Assembly: GCF_004000825.1 (NCBI RefSeq)
Contig: NZ_BILZ01000020.1
Location: 26,172-90,171 of the forward strand
Direction: 5' to 3'
Origin: Paenibacillus kobensis NBRC 15729
Lineage (GTDB): Bacteria; Bacillota; Bacilli; Paenibacillales; Paenibacillaceae
Length of the DNA: 64,000 bases
A program made the translations under genes and the position numbers. The notes below the pieces were generated by a model that worked only from the letters and a program-made list of their open reading frames with translations, did no database searches and was not told where the DNA came from. Below are positions 8,030 to 18,669 of this stretch, piece after piece; positions within the stretch are counted from its first letter, which is position 1; every line of letters begins with the position of its first letter.

Positions 8030-9139
8030 ATGTTCAATGTTGACAAGAGAAAGCTCATTATCACGCTTCATGACATACCGGGCGTCGGCTGGAAGTCGAT
8101 CAAGAAAGCGGTCGATTCGGAGCTGTGGGACCGAATGTCGCTGGGTACTCCCGATCCATGGTTGTCAGCTGGCTTTCGCCCCGAACAGGCGAATGAAGCT
8201 GCCAAACGTTTCTCATCCGCCGGATCGGGGTATGATTCTATCATATCGAAGTACGACAAATGCGATGCGTCCGTACTGATGATTGATGATGAGCATTATC
8301 CGCAGGCGCTTCGCAATATCCATGAGCCACCGTGGGCACTGTATGCGATAGGCCGCGTTGAACTGCTCCAGCGGCATGCGGTTTCAATTGTAGGCACACG
8401 CACGCCTACCGCTTACGGGCGCCATATGGCGAAGGAGCTGGCTTCCGGCTTTGCGGCGAACGGATTGACGGTCGTTAGCGGCCTTGCAAGGGGCGTAGAC
8501 GGCATAGCGCACGATGCATCGGTCCATCATGAGGGCAGCACGATTGCGGTGCTTGGTACCCCGATAGACCGTGTGTATCCGCCGCAGCATGCGTCCTTGT
8601 ATCGGCAAATTGCTGCACAAGGGCTTCTGCTGTCGGAGGCGCCGCTCGGGATGGCGCTTCATCCCGGGTTGTTCCCGCTACGCAACCGGATCATTGCGGG
8701 ACTATCGGCAGGCACCGTCGTCATTGAAGCGGCTGCCAAGAGCGGCTCGCTCATTACGGCGGAGCAGGCGTTCGCGTTCAACCGCGAGTTGTTCGCCGTA
8801 CCGGGGCCAGTTACGTCTCCGCGGAGCAGCGGAACAAACCGGCTGCTCGTGGAGCGGAAAGCGGCTGCGATTACGTCAGTCGAGGATTGGTTCGAGCAGC
8901 TGCCTTATACGCGCTCCGCAGTCGATAATAATAGTAGGGCGGCATCGTCTGTACCAGCAGAGCCGCTCACCGGCGACGCCCGTATCGTGTACGATTTGCT
9001 GCTTGACCGGCCATGCACAGCGGATGAACTGCATGAGCTTACAGGTCTCGCTCTTGGACATTTGCACGCCGTTCTGATAAATTTATGTATAACTCGTAAG
9101 GTTCAACTTCAGCACGGCTCTACATATTCCGTTATTTAA
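8030..9139 (+). CDS. dprA: DNA-processing protein DprA
   Basis: Binds incoming single-stranded DNA during transformation and loads RecA. The central Rossmann-like DprA domain is complete: [42 protein letters not shown], and [13 protein letters not shown]. An N-terminal helical SAM-like region and a C-terminal winged helix (about residues 310-369) flank it. An ATG at 8000 is in frame, but AAGGAGG (8015-8021) sits 8 nt before the ATG at 8030, so 369 aa is preferred. It stands between the sucCD terminator and topA, as in B. subtilis. Confidence 0.96.
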   Translation: MFNVDKRKLIITLHDIPGVGWKSIKKAVDSELWDRMSLGTPDPWLSAGFRPEQANEAAKRFSSAGSGYDSIISKYDKCDASVLMIDDEHYPQALRNIHEPPWALYAIGRVELLQRHAVSIVGTRTPTAYGRHMAKELASGFAANGLTVVSGLARGVDGIAHDASVHHEGSTIAVLGTPIDRVYPPQHASLYRQIAAQGLLLSEAPLGMALHPGLFPLRNRIIAGLSAGTVVIEAAAKSGSLITAEQAFAFNRELFAVPGPVTSPRSSGTNRLLVERKAAAITSVEDWFEQLPYTRSAVDNNSRAASSVPAEPLTGDARIVYDLLLDRPCTADELHELTGLALGHLHAVLINLCITRKVQLQHGSTYSVI

Positions 9140-9164
9140 ACATGCTGGGAGAGGAGGACGCTTA

Positions 9165-11282
9165 ATGGCGGATTCGCTCGTCATTGTCGAGTCGCCTGCC
9201 AAGGCGAAGACGATCGGCAAATATCTGGGCAGCAAATATATCGTAAAAGCGTCCATGGGGCATATTCGAGATTTGCCTAAAAGCCAAACAGGCGTTGAGG
9301 TCGAAAACGGCTTCAACCCGAAATATATCACGATCCGCGGGAAAGGCAGCGTCCTGAAGGAATTGAAGGACGCGAGCAAAAAAGTGAAAAACGTCTATCT
9401 CGCAGCCGACCCCGATCGCGAGGGTGAAGCGATAGCGTGGCACTTGGCGCATTATCTCGAACTGGATGAGGCAAACAGCTGCCGCGTCGTATTCAACGAG
9501 ATTACGAAGCAGGCAGTTAAAGACGCGTTTAAGACGCCAAGACCGATCAATATGGATCTGGTGAACGCACAGCAGGCGCGCCGGATTCTTGACCGTCTAG
9601 TCGGTTACAAGATTAGTCCGCTGCTGTGGAAGAAGGTTAAGAAGGGGCTGTCGGCCGGCCGGGTGCAATCGGTTACGGTAAAGCTCGTCATTGACCGTGA
9701 GAATGAAATATTGGCATTCGTGCCGGAAGAATATTGGACGATTACGGCGAAGCTTCATAAAGGTGATGCCGTATTCGAAGCGAAGTTCCATTCCATCGCT
9801 GGAGAGAAGCGGGAGCTTGGCAGTGAGGCTGACGTTCAAAGCATACTTGGAGCTATGAACGGCGCTCCGTTCACTGTAAGCGACGTAAGGGAGAAGGAAC
9901 GGCTCCGCAATCCGGCTCCGCCGTTTATTACGAGCTCGCTTCAGCAGGAAGCGGCACGCAAGCTTGGCTTCCGCGCATCGAAGACGATGTCCGTTGCTCA
10001 GCAGCTGTATGAGGGCGTCGATCTGGGCAAGGAAGGTACGGTTGGTCTCATTACGTATATGCGTACCGACTCCACGCGTATTTCGCCGATTGCCCAAGAA
10101 GAGGCAAAAGAGTTTATCGAATCGAAGTACGGGCCGTCTTATTTTCCGGATGAGCCGCGTATTTATTTGAAGAAGAACAGCAACGCGCAGGATGCGCACG
10201 AAGCCATTCGTCCGACCTCCGTACTGCGCGAGCCTGATCAAATGAAAGAGTTCCTAACGCGTGATCAGATGCGGCTTTACAAGCTGGTCTGGGAACGTTT
10301 CGTTGCGAGCCAGATGTCTTCGGCCGTGCTTGATACGATGACCGTTGATTTGAAGGCAGGCGAGACTGTATTATACCGGGCGGTAGGCTCGAAGGTGAAA
10401 TTCCCGGGCTTCATGAAAGTGTACGTCGAAGGTAATGACGACGGCAATACGAATGATGACGAGAAGTTCTTGCCGGCGCTATCCATCGGAGACACGATTA
10501 CGGCCGAAAACATCGATCCGAAGCAGCACTTTACGCAGCCTCCTCCGCGGTACACGGAAGCACGGCTGGTGAAGACGCTCGAGGAACTCGGCATCGGCAG
10601 ACCGAGTACGTATGCGCCAACGCTTGAAACCGTTCAGAAGCGCGGTTATGTGGCAATCGAGGAGAAGAAGTTTATTCCGACGGAGCTTGGCGAACTTGTG
10701 AGCCAGCTCATGGAGGAGTTCTTCCCGGAAATATTGGACGCGGAGTTCACGGCTCAGATGGAAGAGGAGCTCGACCATGTCGAGGACGGTAAGGAGAACT
10801 GGGTCAAAGTACTGTCTGACTTCTACGAATCGTTCGAGAAGCGGCTGAAGATTGCGGAAGAAGAGATGAAGGAAATCGAGCTGCAAGATGAAGTGTCCGA
10901 CGAGCTGTGCGAGAAGTGCGGCCGTCCGCTCGTCTACAAGATGGGCCGCTTCGGGAAGTTCCTTGCCTGCTCCGGGTTCCCGGAATGCCGCAACACGAAG
11001 CCGATCGTCAAAGAAATCGGCGTCACGTGCCCGAAATGTGCCAAAGGCAGCATAATCGAGCGCCGAAGCAAGAAGGGCCGTGTATTCTACGGGTGCAACC
11101 TGTATCCCGAATGCGACTTCGTCTCTTGGGATAAACCGGCCGGCAAGCCGTGCCCTTCCTGCGGCGGTATGATGGTCGAGAAGAGAAGCAAGGCCGGCAT
11201 CAAGCTGCAATGCACGCAATGTGACCATAGCGAGCAGGCGGCTGACGATGCGGATCAAGAACACGAACAAGAACAGGTTTAA
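9165..11282 (+). CDS. topA: DNA topoisomerase I
   Basis: Type IA topoisomerase (705 aa) that relaxes negative supercoils. The N-terminal Toprim domain ([33 protein letters not shown]) is followed by the catalytic core with the active-site tyrosine in [12 protein letters not shown] (Y298). The C-terminus holds three zinc-ribbon units: CEKCGRPL...[15 protein letters not shown]...CNLYPEC and CPSCGGMM...CTQC. The ATG is preceded by GGAGAGGAGG. It lies 25 nt after dprA and is probably cotranscribed with it. Confidence 0.98.
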   Translation: MADSLVIVESPAKAKTIGKYLGSKYIVKASMGHIRDLPKSQTGVEVENGFNPKYITIRGKGSVLKELKDASKKVKNVYLAADPDREGEAIAWHLAHYLELDEANSCRVVFNEITKQAVKDAFKTPRPINMDLVNAQQARRILDRLVGYKISPLLWKKVKKGLSAGRVQSVTVKLVIDRENEILAFVPEEYWTITAKLHKGDAVFEAKFHSIAGEKRELGSEADVQSILGAMNGAPFTVSDVREKERLRNPAPPFITSSLQQEAARKLGFRASKTMSVAQQLYEGVDLGKEGTVGLITYMRTDSTRISPIAQEEAKEFIESKYGPSYFPDEPRIYLKKNSNAQDAHEAIRPTSVLREPDQMKEFLTRDQMRLYKLVWERFVASQMSSAVLDTMTVDLKAGETVLYRAVGSKVKFPGFMKVYVEGNDDGNTNDDEKFLPALSIGDTITAENIDPKQHFTQPPPRYTEARLVKTLEELGIGRPSTYAPTLETVQKRGYVAIEEKKFIPTELGELVSQLMEEFFPEILDAEFTAQMEEELDHVEDGKENWVKVLSDFYESFEKRLKIAEEEMKEIELQDEVSDELCEKCGRPLVYKMGRFGKFLACSGFPECRNTKPIVKEIGVTCPKCAKGSIIERRSKKGRVFYGCNLYPECDFVSWDKPAGKPCPSCGGMMVEKRSKAGIKLQCTQCDHSEQAADDADQEHEQEQV

Positions 11283-11368
11283 TGCCTGTACGCATGCATG
11301 CATTAATGACGTGCTGTCCGTCCGCTATGGGCGGCAGCCGTTTTCATTGAGAAAGGTAGGTTTGTCCA

Positions 11369-12688
11369 TTGTCTTCCACACCGAAAGTAACGGTCGTCGG
11401 CGCCGGTCTGGCCGGCAGCGAGGCCGCTTGGCAAATTGCTTCACAAGGAGTACCTGTTACGTTATACGAAATGCGTCCGGTTACCAAAACACCGGCTCAT
11501 CATACGGATAAATTCGCCGAACTCGTATGCAGCAACAGCTTGCGGGCGAACGGATTAACGAATGCGGTTGGCGTATTGAAAGAAGAAATGCGAATGCTGG
11601 GCTCACTCATTCTCGGAAGTGCGGACCGCAATGCTGTACCGGCAGGCGGAGCGCTAGCGGTTGACCGCGACGGATTCTCCGGCGAAGTGACTCGATCGCT
11701 TCGGGAACATCCGCTAATCGAAGTTCGCAACGAGGAATTGACTGCGATACCGGAAGATGGCATTGTCGTCATTGCGACGGGGCCGCTTACCGCTCCGTCA
11801 CTGTCTCAAAGCATTCAGGCGCTGCTTGGTGAAGAATATTTCTATTTCTATGACGCAGCAGCTCCGATCATCGAGAAAGACTCGATTGACATGAGCAAAG
11901 TATACTTGGCTTCCCGTTATGATAAAGGCGAAGCAGCATACTTGAATTGTCCGATGACAGAGGAAGAGTTCAACACGTTCTATGAGGCGCTCATATCGGC
12001 AGAAAAGGCAGAATTGAAAGAATTCGAGAAGGAAGTTTATTTCGAAGGGTGCATGCCCATTGAAGTTATTGCTTCCCGCGGAAGACAGACGGTGCTGTTC
12101 GGGCCGATGAAGCCGGTTGGTCTCATTAACCCGCATACCGGCAAGCTGCCTCATGCTGTCATTCAGCTGCGCCAGGATAATGCAGCAGGCACACTGTACA
12201 ACATGGTTGGGTTCCAGACGCATTTGAAGTGGGGAGAGCAGAAGCGGGTTTTCTCGTTAATCCCTGGTCTAGAGAATGCTGAATTCGTCCGGTATGGTGT
12301 CATGCACCGGAATACGTTTATCAATTCGCCGCGTTTGATGAATCCGACCTACCAGTTCAAAGGACGCGACACGCTGTTCTTTGCCGGTCAGATGACGGGT
12401 GTCGAAGGTTATGTCGAATCGGCAGCGTCCGGCCTGCTGGCGGGCATTAATGCAGGCAGATTGGCACGCGGGCTCGAGCCGCTCGTTCTGCCGGCAGACA
12501 CAACTCTGGGCAGTATGGCGAACTATATTACGACGGCTGATTTCAAACATTTCCAACCGATGAATGCGAATTTCGGGTTATTTCCGCCGCTTGAGAAGCG
12601 GATGAAGAGCAAGAAGGATAAGAACGACGCAATTGCTAATCGTGCGCTAGCTTCTCTAGAGCAGTTTAAAACCGAACATTTGTCATAA
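11369..12688 (+). CDS. trmFO: Methylenetetrahydrofolate-tRNA (uracil-5-)-methyltransferase
   Basis: FAD/folate-dependent enzyme (439 aa) that makes 5-methyluridine at position 54 of tRNAs. The N-terminal FAD-binding Rossmann motif is [13 protein letters not shown] (about residues 9-21). Conserved blocks follow: [25 protein letters not shown] and [18 protein letters not shown]. The TTG start is supported by AAAGGTAGG at 11352-11360. It lies after topA with an 86-nt gap holding a GC-rich imperfect hairpin. In B. subtilis, codV (xerC) follows; here hslV does. Confidence 0.97.
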   Translation: MSSTPKVTVVGAGLAGSEAAWQIASQGVPVTLYEMRPVTKTPAHHTDKFAELVCSNSLRANGLTNAVGVLKEEMRMLGSLILGSADRNAVPAGGALAVDRDGFSGEVTRSLREHPLIEVRNEELTAIPEDGIVVIATGPLTAPSLSQSIQALLGEEYFYFYDAAAPIIEKDSIDMSKVYLASRYDKGEAAYLNCPMTEEEFNTFYEALISAEKAELKEFEKEVYFEGCMPIEVIASRGRQTVLFGPMKPVGLINPHTGKLPHAVIQLRQDNAAGTLYNMVGFQTHLKWGEQKRVFSLIPGLENAEFVRYGVMHRNTFINSPRLMNPTYQFKGRDTLFFAGQMTGVEGYVESAASGLLAGINAGRLARGLEPLVLPADTTLGSMANYITTADFKHFQPMNANFGLFPPLEKRMKSKKDKNDAIANRALASLEQFKTEHLS

Positions 12689-12787
12689 GCGTCAAGGAAG
12701 TATGCTAGCCATACACAGATGATCAGAAAGCCAAAGCAATCCTATGCTGTATATTCGGCAGTATTTCGACCTTAAGGAGGTTCCCTC

Positions 12788-13330
12788 ATGGAAATGCAGT
12801 TTCATGCGACGACGATATGCGCAGTGCGTCATAACGGACAGGGCGCGATAGCGGGCGATGGTCAAGTGACATTCGGCAACAGCATGGTTATGAAAGGTAC
12901 CGCTAAAAAGGTGCGCAGGCTGTACCGAGGACAGGTCGTGGCCGGTTTTGCTGGTTCGGTTGCCGATGCGATTACGCTATTCGAGAAGTTCGAAGGCAAG
13001 CTGGAGGAGCATCACGGCAATTTGCAACGCGCTGCAGTAGAGCTTGCGAAGGAATGGCGGTCCGACCGCGTGCTTCGCCGCTTGGAGGCGATGCTGCTCG
13101 TGATGGACGCTACGGGTCTGCTGCTCATATCGGGCAACGGCGAAATAATCGAACCAGACGACGGTGTGCTGGCGATCGGCTCTGGCGGCAGCTTCGCTCT
13201 GTCGGCTGCAAGAGCGCTGAAGCAGCACGCAACGCATTTGGAAGCGAAAGAAATGGCGAGAGCCGCATTGGAAATTGCAGCGGACATTTGCGTCTTTACG
13301 AACCGCAGCATCATCGTGGAAGAAGTGTAA
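12788..13330 (+). CDS. hslV: ATP-dependent protease subunit HslV (ClpQ)
   Basis: Proteasome-beta-like peptidase (180 aa) that works with the HslU unfoldase. Fold signatures: [10 protein letters not shown] at the N-terminus, [27 protein letters not shown] and [17 protein letters not shown]. The ATG is preceded by AAGGAGG. The N-terminus is [11 protein letters not shown]. subtilis ClpQ exposes Ser2 after Met removal, but here residue 2 is Glu, so the nucleophile should be a Thr at 8 or 9 after a short propeptide is removed. The 83-nt gap to hslU holds a UUCG hairpin. Confidence 0.96.
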   Translation: MEMQFHATTICAVRHNGQGAIAGDGQVTFGNSMVMKGTAKKVRRLYRGQVVAGFAGSVADAITLFEKFEGKLEEHHGNLQRAAVELAKEWRSDRVLRRLEAMLLVMDATGLLLISGNGEIIEPDDGVLAIGSGGSFALSAARALKQHATHLEAKEMARAALEIAADICVFTNRSIIVEEV

Positions 13331-13351
13331 CGTCTTATCGTTAGGATCGGG

Positions 13352-13367
13352 CTCAGCTTCGGCTGAG
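13352..13367 (+). other. UUCG-tetraloop hairpin between hslV and hslU
   Basis: CTCAGC-TTCG-GCTGAG is a perfect 6-bp stem with a C(UUCG)G tetraloop in the hslV-hslU gap. No T run follows, so it is not a classical terminator. It may mark an mRNA processing or stability point that sets the subunit ratio (inference). Confidence 0.5.
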
Positions 13368-13413
13368 GGCGGAAGAGTGGTTGAACAATATTAGCCGGCG
13401 GAGGGATGCCAAT

Positions 13414-14817
13414 ATGGGTAACGAGTCGATGACACCGCGACAGATCGTCGCAGAGCTGGATAAGTATATTGTTGGTCAGAAGCAGGCGAAGCGTTCCGTC
13501 GCAATCGCGCTGCGCAACCGTTACCGGAGAAGCAGACTGGCCGAAGACATTCGCGATGAGATCGTTCCAAAAAATATTCTTATGATCGGACCGACAGGTG
13601 TCGGCAAAACGGAAATTGCCCGCCGCCTGGCGAAGCTTGTGCAAGCGCCGTTCGTCAAAGTCGAAGCGACGAAATTTACGGAAGTGGGCTATGTTGGCCG
13701 TGATGTGGAGTCGATGGTAAGGGATTTGGTCGAAACAGCGATCCGCATCGTAAAGGCTGAACGTACCGAAAGCGTTCGTGACCGTGCGGAAGTGCTGGCG
13801 AATGAGCGGATCGTCTCTTTGCTCGTTCCTACGGCCAGTAAGAACAAGTCGCAAAAAAATCCGTTCGAAATGCTGTTCGGCGGCGGACAGCAGACGAAAG
13901 AGCCGGAGCCGGAGCCCGAACAAGATACGACAGTCGCGGAGAAGCGCAAGGCGGTCAAGGAGAAGCTCGCTGCCGGGTTGCTCGAGAATGAGATAATCGA
14001 GATTGAAGTCGAAGACACGACGCCTAATATGCTCGATATGTTGTCCCCTCAGAACGGGGAAGGGCCGGGCGGAATGAATATGCAGGAGCTCTTCGGCCAA
14101 TTTATGCCGAAGCGGACGAAGAAGCGCAAGCTGAAAATTAAAGATGCGCGTAAGGCGCTGATTCAAGAGGAAGCGACGAAGCTGATCGATATGGATGATG
14201 TTATTTCCGAATCGGTCGCTCGTGCGGAGCAGTCGGGCATTATTTTTATCGATGAAATAGACAAAATCGCTAGTCCGTCAAGAGGCGCAGGTCCCGATGT
14301 TTCGCGGGAGGGCGTACAACGTGACATTCTACCTATTGTCGAAGGTTCGACGGTTGTGACGAAGTATGGTCCGGTCAAAACCGATTACGTGCTGTTCGTC
14401 GCGGCGGGGGCGTTTCACGTTGCGAAGCCGTCCGATCTGATACCAGAACTGCAAGGGCGGTTCCCGATCCGGGTCGAGCTGACGAGCTTAAGCCTTGACG
14501 ATTTCGTTAATATATTGAAAGAGCCGAAGAATGCGCTGATCAAGCAGTATTCCGCCTTGCTGCAAACAGAAGGGATCGAGATCGAGTTCTCGGATGATGC
14601 AATTCGCGAGCTTGCCTCGATTGCGGCGGATGTGAATAAGAACACGGAAAACATCGGCGCCAGAAGGCTGCATACGATATTGGAGAAACTGCTCGAGGAT
14701 CTATCATTCGAGGCGCCTGAGCTTAATTTGGAGCGCATCACGATCACCCCTGAGTACGTGAAGGAGAAGCTGGGCAGCATTGCGCAGAACCGCGATCTGA
14801 GCCAGTACATTTTGTAG
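13414..14817 (+). CDS. hslU: ATP-dependent protease ATPase subunit HslU (ClpY)
   Basis: AAA+ unfoldase (467 aa) that feeds HslV. It has the N-terminal [16 protein letters not shown], Walker [16 protein letters not shown], the pore loop [10 protein letters not shown], and Walker [14 protein letters not shown] variable I-domain lies at about residues 130-240, and C-terminal [14 protein letters not shown] precedes the conserved end (YIL) that docks into HslV. A TTG at 13381 is in frame, but GGCGGAGGG precedes the ATG at 13414 with good spacing. Confidence 0.97.
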   Translation: MGNESMTPRQIVAELDKYIVGQKQAKRSVAIALRNRYRRSRLAEDIRDEIVPKNILMIGPTGVGKTEIARRLAKLVQAPFVKVEATKFTEVGYVGRDVESMVRDLVETAIRIVKAERTESVRDRAEVLANERIVSLLVPTASKNKSQKNPFEMLFGGGQQTKEPEPEPEQDTTVAEKRKAVKEKLAAGLLENEIIEIEVEDTTPNMLDMLSPQNGEGPGGMNMQELFGQFMPKRTKKRKLKIKDARKALIQEEATKLIDMDDVISESVARAEQSGIIFIDEIDKIASPSRGAGPDVSREGVQRDILPIVEGSTVVTKYGPVKTDYVLFVAAGAFHVAKPSDLIPELQGRFPIRVELTSLSLDDFVNILKEPKNALIKQYSALLQTEGIEIEFSDDAIRELASIAADVNKNTENIGARRLHTILEKLLEDLSFEAPELNLERITITPEYVKEKLGSIAQNRDLSQYIL

Positions 14818-14843
14818 CGGCGTCGGTTTGGGAGGACAGAGGC

Positions 14844-15614
14844 ATGACTTTATTGTCAAAGACAAGAACGCTGAACCGGCTGCTTCAACGAGCAGCCGGC
14901 AAGGCGCTCAACTTCCGGGAGATGGCGGAAGTGCTAAGCACGACGATGCAAGGCAACGTATTCGTCGTTAGCCGGAAAGGCAAAATATTAGGCTGTGCAG
15001 CGATCGGTGCCTACGAGCACGATCATATGCGTACACTGTCTATCGGGGAGATTCGGTTCTCGGCGGAGAGCAACGAACGGTTTCTTCAGCTGCAGGAGAC
15101 GGTAACGAACGCGGAGCCCGATCCGGGTGTGACGGAAGTGTTCCCGCTGCTGTCCGGCCAGCGAACGATGACGGTCGTGCCGATTATTGGCGGAGGAGAC
15201 CGTCTAGGCACACTGGTGCTTACGCGCGATGCCCAGATGTTCGGCGATGAGGATCTCATTCTAGCGGAATATGGTTCGACGATAGTCGGCATGGAAATTT
15301 TACGCGAACGGGCGGAAGAAGTAGAACTCGAAGCAAGGAGCCGCGCAGTTGTAGCGGTTGCAGTCGGGTCGCTATCGTTCAGTGAAATGGAAGCGGTTGA
15401 ACATATTTTTGAAGAGCTGGATGGGAAAGAAGGACTGCTTGTTGCTTCCAAGATAGCAGACCGAGTAGGTATTACTCGTTCGGTAATTGTCAATGCGCTG
15501 CGTAAATTGGAAAGCGCTGGAGTGATTGAGACACGTTCTCTCGGAATGAAAGGTACTTACATTAAAATTCTGAATCCGCAGCTGCTTGTGGAACTTAACA
15601 AATTAAAGGCGTAA
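14844..15614 (+). CDS. codY: GTP/branched-chain amino acid-sensing global repressor CodY
   Basis: Global regulator (256 aa) that binds DNA when isoleucine/leucine/valine and GTP are high. The N-terminal GAF domain ([33 protein letters not shown]-type loops) binds the branched-chain amino acid. The C-terminal winged helix ([20 protein letters not shown], about 205-226) binds DNA. RBS GGGAGGACAGAGGC precedes the ATG. It is the last gene of the trmFO-hslVU-codY group, closed by a terminator just before the flagellar cluster. Confidence 0.98.
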   Translation: MTLLSKTRTLNRLLQRAAGKALNFREMAEVLSTTMQGNVFVVSRKGKILGCAAIGAYEHDHMRTLSIGEIRFSAESNERFLQLQETVTNAEPDPGVTEVFPLLSGQRTMTVVPIIGGGDRLGTLVLTRDAQMFGDEDLILAEYGSTIVGMEILRERAEEVELEARSRAVVAVAVGSLSFSEMEAVEHIFEELDGKEGLLVASKIADRVGITRSVIVNALRKLESAGVIETRSLGMKGTYIKILNPQLLVELNKLKA

Positions 15615-15644
15615 AACGGATAAAATCACATAGATTTCGGGATG

Positions 15645-15682
15645 AAAGCCCTGTCTTTTTCAAAAAAAGATAGGGCTTTTTT
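15645..15682 (+). terminator. Rho-independent terminator after codY
   Basis: AAAGCCCTGTCTTTTT, short loop, AAAAAAAGATAGGGCTTTTTT: a long stem with a T tract, separating codY from flgB. Confidence 0.9.
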
Positions 15683-15691
15683 CTTATTGTA

Positions 15692-15706
15692 TATATTTAG
15701 GAAATT
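15692..15706 (+). promoter_or_regulatory. Candidate CodY box upstream of flgB
   Basis: TATATTTAGGAAATT matches the CodY consensus AATTTTCWGAAAATT at 11 of 15 positions. It lies ~140 nt before flgB, in the short gap between the codY terminator and the fla/che cluster. CodY represses the fla/che operon in B. subtilis, so the position makes sense; the sequence match alone is modest. A possible sigma-A element TCGACA (15733-15738), 17 nt, TAACAA lies just downstream. Confidence 0.35.
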
Positions 15707-15845
15707 GATGAATATAATCATGTCGGCAAAACTCGACAGCGGCTTCTCATTTTTTTAACAAAATGATGTCGAATCAAGAAGGAATAAGTCAGCATGGAGT
15801 TGAATTAGGATTAGGAGATCATGAACGGAAGGTGGGGTGCAAATC

Positions 15846-16259
15846 GTGAAATTGCTAAACGGTGCCGATTTTCAACGATTAGAAACAGGAGTACAGTCGG
15901 CTGAGATGAGACAGAGAGTAATATCGAACAACGTGGCGAATGTCGACACACCGTATTATAAACGGTCGGAAGTTTTGTTCGAGGACCTGCTGTCTGAGGC
16001 GATGGGAAGCAACGGAGAGACGATCTCGGGAATTAGAACGAATGCGAGACATATTCCGATTGGGCAATCAACAGCAAGTATACCTGCCCCTAAAGTTGTA
16101 TCGGATGAGACCAGTTCGATGAACAACAACGGCAACAACGTCGATATTGATCGAGAAATGTCGCTGCTCGCCAAAAACCAACTTGTGTATAACCTTTATA
16201 TTCAACAAATTAACCATGATGTCAAAATGATGCGAACGGCAATCGAAGGGAGGGCGTAA
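15846..16259 (+). CDS. flgB: Flagellar basal-body rod protein FlgB
   Basis: Proximal rod subunit (137 aa), exported by the flagellar type III system. It has the rod/hook N-terminal signature QRVISNNVANVDTPYYKRS and a C-terminal coiled-coil region. An in-frame GTG lies at 15837, but AAGGTGGGG (15829-15837) is spaced correctly for the GTG at 15846 and gives the usual MKLLNG start. It is the first gene of the ~31-kb fla/che cluster. Confidence 0.96.
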   Translation: MKLLNGADFQRLETGVQSAEMRQRVISNNVANVDTPYYKRSEVLFEDLLSEAMGSNGETISGIRTNARHIPIGQSTASIPAPKVVSDETSSMNNNGNNVDIDREMSLLAKNQLVYNLYIQQINHDVKMMRTAIEGRA

Positions 16260-16261
16260 CA

Positions 16262-16714
16262 ATGAAGCTTAGCAGCGGTTTTGATGCGAATGCATCGGCA
16301 CTGACAGCGCAGCGGCTGAGGATGGATGTCATATCCTCCAACATCGCGAATGCGGAAACGACTCGCGCCAAGTATGTGAACGGTGAATTCGTTCCTTATT
16401 CCCGCAAGATGGTCGTGATGGAACCGACAAGCCCGAATTTCTCGGATGTTCTCGCCGGCACGATGAGCGGCAGCCAAGAGGCAAGCCCTGGCGTGAAGGT
16501 AACGAAGATTGTGGAAGATAGAACGCCATTCAAACTTGTGTATAACCCGAGTCACCCAGATGCGGATGCAGATGGATATGTGAAAATGCCGAACGTAGAC
16601 ATCGCGAAAGAGATGATCGACATGATCTCAGCCTCCCGGGCTTACGAAGCTAACATAACGGCTCTGAATGCATCGAAAGGCATGTTCGCAAAGGCGCTTG
16701 AAATTGGCAAGTAA
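16262..16714 (+). CDS. flgC: Flagellar basal-body rod protein FlgC
   Basis: Proximal rod protein (150 aa). It has the family signature LRMDVISSNIANAETTRAKY near the N-terminus, and a C-terminal helix (EMIDMISASRAYEANITALN) typical of rod and hook proteins. It starts 2 nt after flgB, with GGGAGGGCG overlapping the end of flgB as its ribosome binding site. Confidence 0.97.
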   Translation: MKLSSGFDANASALTAQRLRMDVISSNIANAETTRAKYVNGEFVPYSRKMVVMEPTSPNFSDVLAGTMSGSQEASPGVKVTKIVEDRTPFKLVYNPSHPDADADGYVKMPNVDIAKEMIDMISASRAYEANITALNASKGMFAKALEIGK

Positions 16715-16735
16715 ACGCAATGGGGGGTATGAAGC

Positions 16736-17041
16736 TTGATTCAGCAAATCACGTCGATTCCGGTTCAACCGGCTCAGATCAATAACATAAAGCCTGCAGG
16801 CGAGTATTCGCCATCCGAAGTTACGAAGTCGTTCGGCGACTTTCTCCAGCAAGCGATTGAAGGCGTATCGGCGCAGGAACAGACGGCGCAAGCGACAACG
16901 GCACAGTTCATGGTTGGGCAAGCCGACGTATCGCAAGTGATGATCGCGTCAGAGCAGGCTCAATTAAGCCTTCAGCTCACCACTCAGATCCGCAATCGCG
17001 TAGTTGAAGCTTACCAAGAAATTATGCGGATGCAGCTGTAG
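16736..17041 (+). CDS. fliE: Flagellar hook-basal body complex protein FliE
   Basis: Small adaptor (101 aa) that joins the MS ring to the rod. It has the typical C-terminal part SEQAQLSLQLTTQIRNRVVE followed by AYQEIMRMQL. The TTG start has a GGGGGG ribosome binding site at 16722-16727 and 8-nt spacing. An ATG at 16729 is in another frame and is not used. Confidence 0.96.
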   Translation: MIQQITSIPVQPAQINNIKPAGEYSPSEVTKSFGDFLQQAIEGVSAQEQTAQATTAQFMVGQADVSQVMIASEQAQLSLQLTTQIRNRVVEAYQEIMRMQL

Positions 17042-17083
17042 TCAAACAGATTGAACGAGTAGAGCAATGGGTGAGGTGGCACT

Positions 17084-18658
17084 GTGAATGAGACAATCGC
17101 CCGGTATCGCGAACGGCTCTCGCAATGGTGGAGTCAGACGGGCAAGAGACAAAAGATTTGGCTTGGCGCAACGTTAGGTTTAGTAATATTGTCAATCGTG
17201 CTTCTCACGTACATATTCTCCAGAACGGAATACGAGGTTGCCTTTAATAATTTGGACGCCACGGACTCCGCGGCAGTCATGAATTACTTGGACAGCAGCG
17301 GCATCGGATATAAGCTGTCGAGCGACGGCCACAGCATTATGGTTCCAAGCGCAGTTGCATCCAGAGTCAAAATCGATGTCGGTTCGCAAGGACTCGTACG
17401 AAACGGGTCGATCGGCTTTGAATCCTTCAATAGTTCGTCCTCGGGATGGGGAACAACGGAGAACGAGTTTAATGTGAAGTACCGCAACGCGCTCAATGGT
17501 GAAGTGCAGCAATTGCTTAACAACATGCAGGGCGTCGAGTGGTCGAAAGTGCTCGTAACGCTTCCGGAAGAAAGCGTATTCCCGGATCCGGATAACGAGC
17601 ATGCCATTGCTTCGATTACGATGAAATTCGTGAACGGCTACCGTCCAACGCAAAAAGAAATCGACGGCTACTTCAAGCTCGTCAAGACGGCGGTGCCGAA
17701 GCTCGCAATCGAGGACATTACGATCGCAAGTCCCGAAGGCCAATTGCTATCATCCGAACAGAATGGTGGAGTTCAAGGAAATGCCGATTTGGCGGATCTA
17801 CAGTTCCAGACTCAACGCAAATATGAGGGCGAACTGAAGAAGAACATTCAGCAATACTTGAGCATGATGATCGGTGAAGGCAACGTGGTCGTATACATAG
17901 CAAGTAATTTGAACTTTGACAAACAGACGTCCGAACAGAACTTGATCAAGCCGCTTGATAATAACAATAACAACGGCGGATTGGTCAGCTCGCAAGAAGC
18001 ATCGAAGACGTCGACTAACTCAGATGCAACCGCAGGCGGTGTACCGGGTACCGGTGAGACCGATGTACCGGGTTACCAGACGGCTAGCGGTAGCGGTAAC
18101 TCTTCTTCGGAAGAGACGAACAGCATTCGCAATTATGAATTCAACCGGATCAAGAACATTATCGAATCCAGTCCGTTCATGATCAAAGACTTGAACATCA
18201 GCATTGGTGTTAACAAGTCGGCATTGCAAGGTGACGCACAGACTCAAATTACGAACTACGTGAAACAAATTATCCGTACGCAGCTTGCACAATCCGGTCT
18301 GGATGTAACGAGCGATGCGGTCGTCAGCCAACGGGTTACAGTCATGGCGAACGATTTCGTTAACGGAGTTTCACCGTCGCAAGCATCCAAATCGAGCACA
18401 GCTTGGCTCATCGGCATTGGCGCCGCAGCTGCTGCACTCGCGGCCGGTATCGGCATCGGCGTAGCACGCAGACGTAAACGGAATGCGGAATTGATGGCTG
18501 CTGCTGCTTCCGTGGATCCGGTTCGGGTTGAATTCCCGACTCTCGACCTGGAAAATGTGACGAACGACCATCAAGTACGCAAAAATCTTGAAACGTTGGC
18601 CAAACGCAAGCCTGAAGAGTTTGTTAACCTTCTTCGGACTTGGCTCGTGGACGAATAG
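17084..18658 (+). CDS. fliF: Flagellar MS-ring protein FliF
   Basis: Membrane ring protein (524 aa) on which the basal body is built. An N-terminal transmembrane helix (about 26-47) is followed by ring-building motifs and YscJ-like domains (VLVTLPEESVFP; ASITMKFVNGYRP). A poorly conserved Asn/Ser/Gly-rich stretch lies at about 285-345. The second transmembrane segment (about 440-465) precedes the C-terminal FliG-binding tail ENVTNDHQVRKNLETLAKRK. The GTG start is preceded by GAGGTGG. Confidence 0.97.
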   Translation: MNETIARYRERLSQWWSQTGKRQKIWLGATLGLVILSIVLLTYIFSRTEYEVAFNNLDATDSAAVMNYLDSSGIGYKLSSDGHSIMVPSAVASRVKIDVGSQGLVRNGSIGFESFNSSSSGWGTTENEFNVKYRNALNGEVQQLLNNMQGVEWSKVLVTLPEESVFPDPDNEHAIASITMKFVNGYRPTQKEIDGYFKLVKTAVPKLAIEDITIASPEGQLLSSEQNGGVQGNADLADLQFQTQRKYEGELKKNIQQYLSMMIGEGNVVVYIASNLNFDKQTSEQNLIKPLDNNNNNGGLVSSQEASKTSTNSDATAGGVPGTGETDVPGYQTASGSGNSSSEETNSIRNYEFNRIKNIIESSPFMIKDLNISIGVNKSALQGDAQTQITNYVKQIIRTQLAQSGLDVTSDAVVSQRVTVMANDFVNGVSPSQASKSSTAWLIGIGAAAAALAAGIGIGVARRRKRNAELMAAAASVDPVRVEFPTLDLENVTNDHQVRKNLETLAKRKPEEFVNLLRTWLVDE

Positions 18659-18669
18659 AGGGGATCGGC

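Noticed and set aside
10479..11303. 274-codon minus-strand ORF opposite topA
   Set aside because: Shadow of the topA C-terminal zinc-ribbon region; no ribosome binding site or recognisable motif.
13012..14166. 384-codon minus-strand ORF opposite hslV/hslU
   Set aside because: It spans two genes on the opposite strand and has no family motif.
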